Shown here: positions 20,350 to 29,924 of the stretch, piece after piece
Position numbering within the stretch: position 1 is the first letter of the stretch
Layout: the number at the start of each line of letters is the position of its first letter
Assembly (NCBI GenBank): GCA_011391175.1
Contig: JAABQZ010000010.1
Coordinates: forward strand, 1 to 38,048
Length of the DNA stretch: 38,048 nucleotides
Reading direction: 5' to 3'
Source of the DNA: Methylophilaceae bacterium
GTDB lineage: Bacteria > Pseudomonadota > Gammaproteobacteria > Burkholderiales > Methylophilaceae
Translations under genes and position numbers: made by a program
The notes under the pieces: generated by a model
What the model was told of the DNA's origin: nothing
The model's database searches: none
The model's input: the letters and a program-made list of their open reading frames with translations, nothing else

Positions 20350-21561
20350 ATGAAATCTAGTTTTTGGAAAGCTGGCCACACCCCAACCTTACTGTCCTCT
20401 TTTTTATACTTCGATTTAAGCTTCATGGTGTGGGTGCTATTAGGCCCACTAGCGGTACAAATTGCCACTGATTTAAACCTAACGCCTGCGCAAAAAGGCT
20501 TGATGGTTGCCACTCCTGTGCTGGCGGGTGCACTATTGCGTATTGTAATGGGCGTACTGGTTGACCAAATCAAGCCGAAAAATGCAGGCACCATCGGTCA
20601 AATTATTGTAATTACCAGCCTGCTCATCGCTTGGCTGCATGGCCTACAAACCTTTCAGCACACATTGATGCTGGGTATTGGATTAGGGTTTGCAGGTGCA
20701 GCATTCGCTGTTGCATTGCCTTTAGCCAGTCGCTGGTATCCGCCAGAACACCAAGGCACCGCTTTGGGTATTGCTGGCGCAGGTAATTCAGGCACCGTAT
20801 TTGCTGCTTTATTTGCGCCTAGTTTGGCGGTTGCTTATGGTTGGAATAATGTATTTGGTCTAGCGCTAATTCCACTGGGAATTGCATTGGCGGTATATAT
20901 GATATTTGCTAAGGATAGTCCAGACACCCCGCCTGCTAAATCTTTAAGCCAATATTTAGCTATTTTGAAAGATAAAGACGCTTGGTGGTTTATGTTTTTT
21001 TACAGTGTGACTTTTGGTGGATTTGTGGGTCTGGCTTCAAGCCTCACCATCTACTTTAACGATTTATATAGCCTAGGCCCTGTGGTCGCGGGTTATTGTA
21101 CGGCGGCATGTGTATTTGCAGGCTCATTAGTGCGCCCTATTGGTGGCATGATTGCCGATCGTATTGGCGGCATTCGCACGCTACTTGCCATGTATGCAAT
21201 TGCAGCTATATTATTGGTAGTGATGAGCTTTGGTCAACCAACTTACCAATTAGCACTGGCTATTATTGTGCCAGTCATGGCCGTATTAGGTATGGGCAAT
21301 GGCGCAGTATTCCAATTAGTGCCGCAACGCTTTCGTAAAGAAATCGGCGTAATGACTGGTTTAGTGGGCATGGCCGGTGGCGTGGGTGGTTTCTACTTGG
21401 CAGCAAGTTTGGGTTACATCAAACAAGCGACGGGTAACTACCAAATTGGTATCTTGATTTTTGCAGGTCTATCACTACTGGCTATGATTGGCTTAAGTGG
21501 CGTAAAAACACGCTGGAGAACAACCTGGGGTAGCGCGACAGCAACATCTGCAAAAGTGTAA
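20350..21561 (+). CDS. narK: MFS nitrate/nitrite transporter (NarK/NasA type)
   Basis: 403 aa; FDLSFMVWVLLGPLAVQIATDLNLTPAQKGLMVATPVLAGALLRI; GNGAVFQLVPQRF and GGVGGFYL signatures. Confidence 0.93.
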   Translation: MKSSFWKAGHTPTLLSSFLYFDLSFMVWVLLGPLAVQIATDLNLTPAQKGLMVATPVLAGALLRIVMGVLVDQIKPKNAGTIGQIIVITSLLIAWLHGLQTFQHTLMLGIGLGFAGAAFAVALPLASRWYPPEHQGTALGIAGAGNSGTVFAALFAPSLAVAYGWNNVFGLALIPLGIALAVYMIFAKDSPDTPPAKSLSQYLAILKDKDAWWFMFFYSVTFGGFVGLASSLTIYFNDLYSLGPVVAGYCTAACVFAGSLVRPIGGMIADRIGGIRTLLAMYAIAAILLVVMSFGQPTYQLALAIIVPVMAVLGMGNGAVFQLVPQRFRKEIGVMTGLVGMAGGVGGFYLAASLGYIKQATGNYQIGILIFAGLSLLAMIGLSGVKTRWRTTWGSATATSAKV

Positions 21562-21587
21562 ACTAGCAACATGTCGCTTAAGTTTGT

Positions 21588-23282
21588 ATGTCTTTAGAAT
21601 TTGAAATTGGCCAATCCAGCCAAACTGGTCCTCGCGCACGTAACGAAGACTATGTAGGCGTTGTCACGCCTAGCAATGAGCAGCTCCGTATTAAAGGTGC
21701 ACTGATTGCTGTGGCTGACGGCGTAAGCGGCAATGCCGGTGGCGGCGAAGCCTCAGAGATGACGGTACGCACAATTACTGCCGACTACTACGCGACTCCA
21801 GACACTTGGGAACCTCCTACCGCACTTGAAAAAGTAATTATCGCGGCGAATCGCTGGCTAATTTCACAAGCAAGTGCCAATCGTGATTTGGCGGGTATGG
21901 CCACAACACTGTCACTGGTTGTTTTACGTGGTCAGCGCTATTATTTAGCACATGTAGGTGACACACGTATATATTTGTTGCGCGATGGTGTGCTTAAGCA
22001 ACTTACCACCGACCATGTCTGGGATAGGCCTGATATGCGTCATGTGTTAAAACGCGCAGTCGGGCTGGATGCACACTTAGCCATCGATTTTGCTGAAGGT
22101 GCACTGCAAGCAGGTGATGTGTTTACGTTGCTTAGTGATGGTGTATGGGAAACCTTAGGAGATAAGGCGATACATGAAAGCTTATTAAAGTTTAATAGTA
22201 CGCAAATGGTAGCAGACCACTTAACCAAAACTGCGCTAGACAAACAAAGTGCAGATAATTCTACTGCAGTCGTCATTAAAATTAACGCACTTGGCGCAGA
22301 CACACTGTCTGAGCGCATTGCTGGAGGAAAACATCTAGCCTTGCCAGCAAAACTTAGCAACGGTGAATTGATTGATGATTTTGAAGTGGTTGAATTACTA
22401 CATGAATCGCGTGCGAGTTTATTGTATAAAGTTCGCAAAACGGATACTAAACAGCTTTTTGTACTTAAAACTTTACAACCTTTGTTAGCCAATGACGTAG
22501 AAAGTATTAACGGCTTGCTTAACGAGGAGTGGCTTGGTAAGCGCGTAGTTTCACAATTTATTCCGCAAGTGTTACCACTGTCAATGGAGAAGCGTAGCAA
22601 GCTTTACTTTGTAATGAGTTGGTTTGAGGGTGCAACTTTGCAGCAACGCCTGAACAGTGGTCATTATTTTACCGCAGCTGGTACAGCAAAGATTGCCATT
22701 GATATGCTGCGCGGCATCGGTGCGTTACATCGGCTTAGCATTATTCATCGAGACATTAAACCTGCCAATATTCATCAGGCCAACGACCAACGCTTACGTA
22801 TTTTAGATTTAGGTGTGGCGCTGAGTACCAGCAGCGAAACTTTAGCTGTGACACAAAATCCCGGTACGCCCAGTTTTATGGCGCCAGAACTGTTTGAAGG
22901 TAACAGCGCCAACGCTCAGACCGATATTTACGCAGCGGGCGTGACACTTTATCATTTGCTAACGCGCAAATACCCGTATGGCGAAATTGAACCGTTTCAG
23001 CACCCAAAGTTTGGAGAGCCCACGCCACTGACGCGATATCGCCCCGACATCCCATACTGGCTAGAAAATATCGTGCTTAAGGCGGTTGCGCGTGAGCCAA
23101 AAGCAAGATTTGAAACCGCAGAGGAAATGCTGCATGCGCTAGAAGTGGGGGAACTCAAGCCCATTCTAGCACCCGCACGCACCCCCTTAATTGCACGTGC
23201 AAGACTGGTAAAATGGCAGTGGATAGCCATTTTTTCTTTTGTTATAAATGTATTATTGATTTATTTATTGTTAGTTTCATAA
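21588..23282 (+). CDS. Bifunctional PP2C-type phosphatase / Ser-Thr protein kinase with C-terminal TM helix
   Basis: 564 aa. PP2C motifs: RARNEDYVG, VADGVSGNAGGGEASE, HVGDTRIYLLRDG, LLSDGVWETLGD, DNSTAVVI. Kinase motifs: VLKTL Lys, IIHRDIKPANI, LDLGVAL, GTPSFMAPELFEG, TDIYAAGVTLYHLLT. TM: WIAIFSFVINVLLIYLLLVS. Confidence 0.92.
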   Translation: MSLEFEIGQSSQTGPRARNEDYVGVVTPSNEQLRIKGALIAVADGVSGNAGGGEASEMTVRTITADYYATPDTWEPPTALEKVIIAANRWLISQASANRDLAGMATTLSLVVLRGQRYYLAHVGDTRIYLLRDGVLKQLTTDHVWDRPDMRHVLKRAVGLDAHLAIDFAEGALQAGDVFTLLSDGVWETLGDKAIHESLLKFNSTQMVADHLTKTALDKQSADNSTAVVIKINALGADTLSERIAGGKHLALPAKLSNGELIDDFEVVELLHESRASLLYKVRKTDTKQLFVLKTLQPLLANDVESINGLLNEEWLGKRVVSQFIPQVLPLSMEKRSKLYFVMSWFEGATLQQRLNSGHYFTAAGTAKIAIDMLRGIGALHRLSIIHRDIKPANIHQANDQRLRILDLGVALSTSSETLAVTQNPGTPSFMAPELFEGNSANAQTDIYAAGVTLYHLLTRKYPYGEIEPFQHPKFGEPTPLTRYRPDIPYWLENIVLKAVAREPKARFETAEEMLHALEVGELKPILAPARTPLIARARLVKWQWIAIFSFVINVLLIYLLLVS

Positions 23283-23292
23283 GGTTGAATAT

Positions 23293-23622
23293 ATGAGTAA
23301 TTGGGTTAAAGTTGCGCCGTTTGATGAGATTCCTAAATTAGGTGCCCGCGTGGTACGCACCAAAGATAGCGAACAAAAAGAGTTTGATATTGGCGTATTT
23401 CGTACGGAAGATGATCGCATTTTCGCGATCAATAACACGTGTCCGCACAAGGGCGGGCCTTTATCACAAGGCATTGTCTATGGTGACAAAGTCGCTTGCC
23501 CAATGCATTCTTGGAAAATAAGTTTGGTGGATGGTAAAGCGGAAGAACCCGACGTAGGTGAGACTGCCTGCTTTAATACCAAAATTGAAGATGGTTTTGT
23601 TTATTTGGAATTAAAAGCTTAA
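23293..23622 (+). CDS. nirD: Nitrite reductase small subunit NirD (Rieske-type)
   Basis: 109 aa; NTCPHKGGPLSQGIVYGDKVACPMHSWKISLVDG with complete C-x-H ... C-x2-H motif. Confidence 0.92.
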   Translation: MSNWVKVAPFDEIPKLGARVVRTKDSEQKEFDIGVFRTEDDRIFAINNTCPHKGGPLSQGIVYGDKVACPMHSWKISLVDGKAEEPDVGETACFNTKIEDGFVYLELKA

Positions 23623-23630
23623 GCTATTTT

Positions 23631-26396
23631 ATGGTTGTAAATTTAATAGAAAGCAAATTCACAAAATCCACCTGCTGCTACTGTGGTGTTGGCTGCGGCG
23701 TGATTATTGAATCCAAGGAAGAATCAGGGCTCGACAAAATTATTCATGTAAAAGGTGACCCTGACCACCCTGCCAATTTTGGTAGGCTTTGTACTAAGGG
23801 CTCAACTTTACATTTAAGCGTAAAGCCAGACAACCGTGCGCTTTACCCTGAAATGCGTTTAACGCGCGAAGCACCGCGCAAGCGTGTTTCGTGGGATGTA
23901 TCGCTTGACTATTTAACAGAGAAGTTTGCGCAAACCATTGAAAAATATGGCCCAGATTCAGTCGCATTTTATATTTCAGGGCAACTGCTCACCGAAGATT
24001 ATTATGTGTTTAACAAGCTTGCCAAAGGCTTGATTGGCACTAACAATGTTGATACAAACTCAAGGCTATGCATGTCTTCTGCGGTGGCTGGCTACAAGGC
24101 CACGCTGGGTGCAGATGCACCGCCAGCCTGTTACGAAGATATTGACTACACTGATTGCTTATTTATTGCAGGTAGCAACACAGCATTTGCGCATCCGATT
24201 ATCTTCCGTCGCATCGAAGATGCCAAAGCTAAAAATCCGAATCTGAAAATTATCGTGGTTGATCCACGTAAAACCGACACCGCACAAACAGCAGACCTAC
24301 ATTTAGCCATTTTGCCTGGCACCGATGTCGCCTTATTTAATGGCATGTTGCATGTGATGCTATGGGAAGGCTTGCTAGATATGGCTTACATCAATGCACA
24401 TACCAATGGCTTTGATGTGTTAAAAGATACTGTGCGCGAATACACCCCCAAAATGGTGGCCGATATTTGCGGCATCAAGGAAAGTGACATCATCACTGCT
24501 GCCAAATGGTTTGGTAAAGGGCCCAGCCTGTCTATGTATTGCATGGGCTTAAATCAAAGTATCCACGGTACCGAAAAAAATGCTGCGCTGATTAATTTAC
24601 ACCTTGCGACTGGGCAGATTGGCAAGCTTGGCGCAGGTCCATTTTCACTTACTGGACAGCCCAACGCGATGGGTGGTCGCGAGGTTGGCGGCATGGCAAA
24701 TTTACTCTCTGCACATCGAGATTTAGCGAACGCCGAACATCGTGCAGAAATCGCCAAGCTTTGGGGGGTAGACGATGTGCCTGAAACCCCAGGCAAAACC
24801 GCAGTAGAAATGTTTGACGCTGTAAAAAATGGGGAGATTAAAGCGATTTGGATTGCTTGTACCAATCCGGCGCACTCAATGCCAGATTTGAATGGCGTGT
24901 TGGAATCGTTAAACAATGCGGAGTTGGTTGTGGTGCAAGATGCATATAACAATACCGATACTTGCGCTTATGCCGATGTACTTTTACCCGCCAGCACTTG
25001 GGGTGAAAAAGAAGGCACCGTGACTAATTCTGAGCGACGCATTACACGGGTTAATCCTGCTATCACAACTCCTGCAGAGGCGCGCCACGATTGGGCGATT
25101 ATGGTGGATTTTGCGCAACGTTTAGAAAAGCGTCTATCAAAAAAACATACGAACCTATTTCCCTTTAAAACGACAGAAGATATTTTTAATGAACACCGCG
25201 AAACAACGCGTGGCAGGGACTTGGATATTACTGGTTTAAGCTATGCGCTACTCAACGAAAAAGGCCCACAACAATGGCCTTTTAAAGAAGGTGAATCGAC
25301 AGGCTTAGCACGCTTATATGCCGATGGCGTATTTCAAAAAACAGATGGCAAAGCGCAATTTATTAATACAGTATACAAAGGCACTGCAGACAAAACTGAC
25401 GCACGCCACCCGCTACATTTACTCACTGGGCGTTTACGCGATCAATGGCATGGCATGAGCCGTACCGGCAATGTAGCGCAGCTATTCAATCATGCAGAAG
25501 AGCCAGCAATACAAATGAGCAGCGATGACATGATGCGTCGTAACATTAAAAATGGCGACATTGTAAAAGTCCAAAATAAGCGCGGCAACTTGGTATTACC
25601 CGCGCAAATGAGTGATGAAGTAAAGCCCGCGCAAACCTTTATTGCCATGCACTGGGGTAGCCAATTCATGCACGGCTTAGGCGTGAACGCGCTGATGCCG
25701 CCCAATTTTGATAAAACCTCTAAACAACCAGAGTTAAAACACACAGCCATTAAGCTTGAAAAACTCGAATTGCCTTGGCGCATGACCATACTGCGCAGCT
25801 GTCAGGACTTAACTTTATTAACCAAAGTGCGCGCGCTAATGAAGCAATTTACTTACGCAAGTTGTGGGCTATTTGGGCGTGAAACTGACGCTAACAAAGC
25901 GGGTTTGTTGATTCTGCGTGCCGCACATGAAACAGCGCCAGCGCGTGAGTTAATTGAGAAAATTGATGCTATTTTAGGCATGACAGATGATTCACCGTGC
26001 CTGAATTATAATGATGCCAAGCGTGACATTAGTAAGCGTATTTTAGTAGAAAACCATGACGGCAAAGCTGAGGTAACAGGGGTGCGCCTGATGGGTGAAA
26101 CGCTGGCGACAGATTGGCTAAAAGAAGTCATGACCACGGGCCAGTTTGGCGATGAAGCCCATTACAAAGCATTCAGCCGCTGGGCGTTAGCACCAATATC
26201 TGCACCGCCTTCAGGTCAAGTTGGGCGTGGGAAAATTGTGTGTAACTGTTTGGACATTTCGCAAAACGAAATTGTAGAAAACATACAATTGGGTGCCGAT
26301 TTAATTACCCTGCAAAACAAACTTAAATGTGGCACAGAGTGTGGGTCGTGCATGCCTGAGCTAAAACGTTTAGTGCAAACGCACGGTAAATTCTAA
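23631..26396 (+). CDS. nasA: Assimilatory nitrate reductase catalytic subunit
   Basis: 921 aa; CCYCGVGCGV 4Fe-4S motif, GRLCTKGSTLH, molybdopterin oxidoreductase core (FIAGSNTAFAHPI, GGREVGGMANLLSAHR), C-terminal BFD-like CNCLDISQNEI...CGTECGSCMPELKRLV. Confidence 0.94.
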   Translation: MVVNLIESKFTKSTCCYCGVGCGVIIESKEESGLDKIIHVKGDPDHPANFGRLCTKGSTLHLSVKPDNRALYPEMRLTREAPRKRVSWDVSLDYLTEKFAQTIEKYGPDSVAFYISGQLLTEDYYVFNKLAKGLIGTNNVDTNSRLCMSSAVAGYKATLGADAPPACYEDIDYTDCLFIAGSNTAFAHPIIFRRIEDAKAKNPNLKIIVVDPRKTDTAQTADLHLAILPGTDVALFNGMLHVMLWEGLLDMAYINAHTNGFDVLKDTVREYTPKMVADICGIKESDIITAAKWFGKGPSLSMYCMGLNQSIHGTEKNAALINLHLATGQIGKLGAGPFSLTGQPNAMGGREVGGMANLLSAHRDLANAEHRAEIAKLWGVDDVPETPGKTAVEMFDAVKNGEIKAIWIACTNPAHSMPDLNGVLESLNNAELVVVQDAYNNTDTCAYADVLLPASTWGEKEGTVTNSERRITRVNPAITTPAEARHDWAIMVDFAQRLEKRLSKKHTNLFPFKTTEDIFNEHRETTRGRDLDITGLSYALLNEKGPQQWPFKEGESTGLARLYADGVFQKTDGKAQFINTVYKGTADKTDARHPLHLLTGRLRDQWHGMSRTGNVAQLFNHAEEPAIQMSSDDMMRRNIKNGDIVKVQNKRGNLVLPAQMSDEVKPAQTFIAMHWGSQFMHGLGVNALMPPNFDKTSKQPELKHTAIKLEKLELPWRMTILRSCQDLTLLTKVRALMKQFTYASCGLFGRETDANKAGLLILRAAHETAPARELIEKIDAILGMTDDSPCLNYNDAKRDISKRILVENHDGKAEVTGVRLMGETLATDWLKEVMTTGQFGDEAHYKAFSRWALAPISAPPSGQVGRGKIVCNCLDISQNEIVENIQLGADLITLQNKLKCGTECGSCMPELKRLVQTHGKF

Positions 26397-26473
26397 AGGT
26401 CAAACGCGCGATAAATATTAAAAAGCACATACGTATTTAAAAGTAAGCACCTGATATAAACAAAAAATGATGT

Positions 26474-26893
26474 TTATTCATCCTCTGCTTGAATATCTCC
26501 ATCGTTAGCTTGTTTTTTAAGTACGCGATACATAATAAAACCACCAACGAGCAACAACAAAAATGGCCCAAACCATAGTATCGCTGTGACATTATTCACA
26601 GGCGGACGGTAACGCACAAAATCACCATAGCGCGCGACTAAATAGTCGACAATCTCTTGATCGCTTTTACCAGCGCGCATTTGGGTACGAATTTCTTTAC
26701 GCAAATCTTCGGCCAAAGGTGCATCAGAATCTGCCAGCGTAGAGTTTTGGCAAACCAAGCAACGTAACTCTTGTGACATCGCTTTTAAGCGCGCCTCTAA
26801 CGCAGGATCATCACTGATTGGCTTGGCTTCGCCTGCATATGCAGTAGCAAAAAACTGCATAAAAAGAAAAATTAGAATCATCAGTTTTTTCAT
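26474..26893 (-). CDS. ccmH: Cytochrome c-type biogenesis protein CcmH/CycL
   Basis: 139 aa; signal peptide, LRCLVCQNSTLADSDAPLAEDLRKEIRTQMRAGKSDQEIVDYLVARYGDFVRYRPP. Confidence 0.95.
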   Translation of the reverse strand: MKKLMILIFLFMQFFATAYAGEAKPISDDPALEARLKAMSQELRCLVCQNSTLADSDAPLAEDLRKEIRTQMRAGKSDQEIVDYLVARYGDFVRYRPPVNNVTAILWFGPFLLLLVGGFIMYRVLKKQANDGDIQAEDE

Positions 26894-26905
26894 TTTAATG
26901 ACACC

Positions 26906-27439
26906 TTAAACGTCCAGCTCTTTAAGTAGCGGCACCACTTTTGTCAGCAAAATTTCTGGTGTAAGCGGACCAATATGTTTATAACGAATAATGCCAGCCT
27001 TATCAATTAAATAAGTTTCCGGCACACCATAGACGCCGTAATCAATGCCTATCTTGCCATCGGTATCGGTAATGACTTTGTTGTAAGGGTTACCCATGGC
27101 AATCAATACCTGTTGCGCATCAGCATCTACATCTTTATAAGCCAAACCATGCATTACAATGCGCTTGGTTTGTGCCATGTCCATCAGTAGCGGGTGTTCA
27201 TCTCGACAGGCCGCACACCAAGACGCCCACACGTTCAGTAGCCAGACTTGGCCTTTCATATCTGCACTGTTAAATTGTTTGCCTGCCTCACCTAATATCG
27301 GCGCGGTAAATGCAGGCGCTGGCTTACCTACCAATGGCGACGGCACTTCACGCGGATTTAAAAATAAGCCTTTGGTCAAAAAACCAACTGCCACTAAAAA
27401 TAAAATGAGTGGGATTAAAAACTTTAGTGTTCTATTCAT
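26906..27439 (-). CDS. ccmG: Thiol:disulfide interchange protein CcmG/DsbE
   Basis: 177 aa; GQVWLLNVWASWCAACRDEHPLL thioredoxin-like CxxC, YGVYGVPETYLID. Confidence 0.94.
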   Translation of the reverse strand: MNRTLKFLIPLILFLVAVGFLTKGLFLNPREVPSPLVGKPAPAFTAPILGEAGKQFNSADMKGQVWLLNVWASWCAACRDEHPLLMDMAQTKRIVMHGLAYKDVDADAQQVLIAMGNPYNKVITDTDGKIGIDYGVYGVPETYLIDKAGIIRYKHIGPLTPEILLTKVVPLLKELDV

Positions 27440-27447
27440 GGTGAGAT

Positions 27448-29421
27448 TTAAAAAACTTCTTCGGCTTTACTGGTTAGGTTTTTATTCGCGATACGATAGC
27501 GCTTATCCAGCAACGCCAATAAACCACCTAACGCCATAATAATGCAGCCAGCCCATATCCATTGCACAAAGGGTTTAATGTAAATACGCACACTCCATGC
27601 ACCTTTTTCTAGCGGCTCGCCAAGCGATACATATAAATCTTTAAATACACCAGGCTCAATGTCCGCCTCGGTCATGGTGGCACCTTGCACAGGATAAAAG
27701 CGTTTTTCTGGGTACAGTAGGGCAATTTGCTTGTCATCTTCTGTCACAACAAACTTACCTTGTGATGAAATATAGTTAGGGCCTTGTACTTTCTGCGCGC
27801 CTTTAAAAATAAAGGACAAATCACCTATTTTTGCAATATCGTTCACTTCCATGCGCAAATCTTGCTCGCTCTCATAGCCTTTAACTAAAGTCACACCCAA
27901 AACAAACACACCTACGCCTAAATGTGCCAATAACATGCCGTAAAAAGCCAACGGAATAGTTTTTAAATTTTCAACCAAACTCACATTAGCCAGTTGTTTG
28001 GTTTTAATTCTATTTTGCAGCAAAATTAAAGTGGTACTTACGATCCAAGCCCCCATAAATACACCTACAGCGGCCATCAATGAGATTTTTCCCAAAACTG
28101 ATGGCACCAGTAAAGCAGATACAATACTTATCACGGCAGCAAGTTTTAAGCGTGTTCCTATCTCCGGAATGCTGGCTTTTTTCCACTTTGCCAGTGGCCC
28201 CAAGCCCATTAAAAATAAACCCGGTGCCATAATCGCGACAAATACCGCATCGAAATAAGGGGGCCCAACTGATATTTTGCCGCCACCCAGTGCGTCAATC
28301 AATAATGGATACATGGTGCCAAGCAGCACCGAGCCAGCAGCTACCGCCAGCACTACGTTATTAGCCAGTAAGAAAGATTCGCGCGACACTACGTCGAACT
28401 TTTCTCCCAAGCCCACATTGGGTGCACGCAAGGCAAATAGCAATAAAGCGCCACCAATCACAATTACTAAATATAGCAAAATGAATAAACCGCGACTTGG
28501 GTCGGTGGCAAACGCATGCACCGATGTCAGCACGCCCGAGCGCACTAAAAATGTACCCAGTAAGCTTAATGAAAACGCACAGATAGACAGTAATACGGTC
28601 CACACTTTAAACGCACCACGCTTCTCAGTAACCGCGAGTGAGTGTATCAATGCCGTGCCCACTAACCACGGCATAAACGATGCATTTTCGACCGCATCCC
28701 AAAACCACCAACCGCCCCAACCTAGCTCGTAGTAGGCCCACTTGCTGCCAAAAGCAATACCCAAGGTTAAGAACATCCACGCCACTGTTGTCCATGGCCG
28801 CGTCCAGCGTGCCCAAGCGTTATCTAGGCGACCATCTAACAATGCCGCAATGGCAAATGCAAATGCAACGGAGAAGCCAACATACCCCATATACAGCACG
28901 GGCGGATGAAACACCATACCAGGGTCTTGTAGTAGTGGATTTAAATCACGGCCATCTAGGGCGGCAGGGATAAGTCTATCGAATGGGTTAGATGTGAATA
29001 AAATAAACGCTAAAAAGCCAACACTGACTAAGCCCATTACAGCAATTAGCCTGATTCTAAAAGTGTCGGGTAAATTATTTGCAAACAGGGTGACCGCAAT
29101 GGTCCATATTGACAAAATAGCCACCCATAACAACATGGAGCCTTCATGTCCGCCCCATACTGCGGCTAGGCGATACATGGTAGGTAATTGCGAGTTGGAA
29201 GTGGAAGCCACATACAGCACTGAGAAGTCGTTGGCATAAAACGAATACATTAAAACAACAAATGACACCAAAATAAGTAATGATTGGGCTCTGGCTGTTG
29301 GTACAGCTAAATTCATCAATGTGGTTTTGTTTCTCCATGCACCCACTAAAGGTAACGTCCCTTGAATGATGGCAAAAATGAATGCGAGGATAAGCGAAAG
29401 CTCGCCAATTGCAGGAATCAT
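27448..29421 (-). CDS. ccmF: Heme lyase CcmF/NrfE
   Basis: 657 aa; WGGHEGSMLLWV, FHPPVLYMGYVGFSV, GWGGWWFWDAVENASFMPWL (WWD motif). Confidence 0.96.
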   Translation of the reverse strand: MIPAIGELSLILAFIFAIIQGTLPLVGAWRNKTTLMNLAVPTARAQSLLILVSFVVLMYSFYANDFSVLYVASTSNSQLPTMYRLAAVWGGHEGSMLLWVAILSIWTIAVTLFANNLPDTFRIRLIAVMGLVSVGFLAFILFTSNPFDRLIPAALDGRDLNPLLQDPGMVFHPPVLYMGYVGFSVAFAFAIAALLDGRLDNAWARWTRPWTTVAWMFLTLGIAFGSKWAYYELGWGGWWFWDAVENASFMPWLVGTALIHSLAVTEKRGAFKVWTVLLSICAFSLSLLGTFLVRSGVLTSVHAFATDPSRGLFILLYLVIVIGGALLLFALRAPNVGLGEKFDVVSRESFLLANNVVLAVAAGSVLLGTMYPLLIDALGGGKISVGPPYFDAVFVAIMAPGLFLMGLGPLAKWKKASIPEIGTRLKLAAVISIVSALLVPSVLGKISLMAAVGVFMGAWIVSTTLILLQNRIKTKQLANVSLVENLKTIPLAFYGMLLAHLGVGVFVLGVTLVKGYESEQDLRMEVNDIAKIGDLSFIFKGAQKVQGPNYISSQGKFVVTEDDKQIALLYPEKRFYPVQGATMTEADIEPGVFKDLYVSLGEPLEKGAWSVRIYIKPFVQWIWAGCIIMALGGLLALLDKRYRIANKNLTSKAEEVF

Positions 29422-29891
29422 TTCGCACCTTCCATAGCATTGCTCACAGTCGCATCTTTTGCTTTTTGAGTCTTGGCAGATTCTAATGCAGCAGCAGCTT
29501 CTGGTGGCATGTAGTTTTCATCGTGTTTGGCTAATACTTGGTCAGCCACAAACAGGCCGTCTTTATTTAGGCTACCCTCAGCCACCACGCCTTTACCTTC
29601 TTTAAATAAATCGGGCAAGATACCTTTATATTGCACTTGCATGGTTCTTGCTGTGTCAGTCACTTTAAACTCCACGCGCAGCCCATCTGGCAAGCGCTTT
29701 AAGCTGCCTTCCTCTACCATACCACCAATTCTAAAATTGCCTGTTTTTGGCGCCTCGCCGCTGGCCACCTGCGTAGGTGTAAAAAAGAAGACCAAATTGC
29801 TTTTGAATGATTTGGTAAACAGCACCACGGCAACCACCAACAGTAACAAGCCTACTGCGATTAACCCGAATCTTTTGTGACGTGCTTTCAT
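29418..29891 (-). CDS. ccmE: Cytochrome c maturation heme chaperone CcmE
   Basis: 157 aa; FRIGGMVEEGSLKR, VQYKGILPDLFKEGKGVVAEG, VLAKHDENYMPPE (heme-binding His region). 4-nt overlap with ccmF. Confidence 0.95.
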   Translation of the reverse strand: MKARHKRFGLIAVGLLLLVVAVVLFTKSFKSNLVFFFTPTQVASGEAPKTGNFRIGGMVEEGSLKRLPDGLRVEFKVTDTARTMQVQYKGILPDLFKEGKGVVAEGSLNKDGLFVADQVLAKHDENYMPPEAAAALESAKTQKAKDATVSNAMEGAK

Positions 29892-29924
29892 ACTTTAAAT
29901 ATACCTTGTTAAAAAATGCTTAAA

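Noticed and set aside
22040-22600. 186-aa antisense ORF inside the PP2C-kinase gene
   Set aside because: Low-complexity Ser/Thr-rich translation typical of a complementary frame; overlaps a clearly coding strand.
28277-28732. 151-aa antisense ORF inside ccmF (and similar ORFs throughout the track)
   Set aside because: Shadow ORFs opposite strongly conserved genes, with no recognisable motifs.
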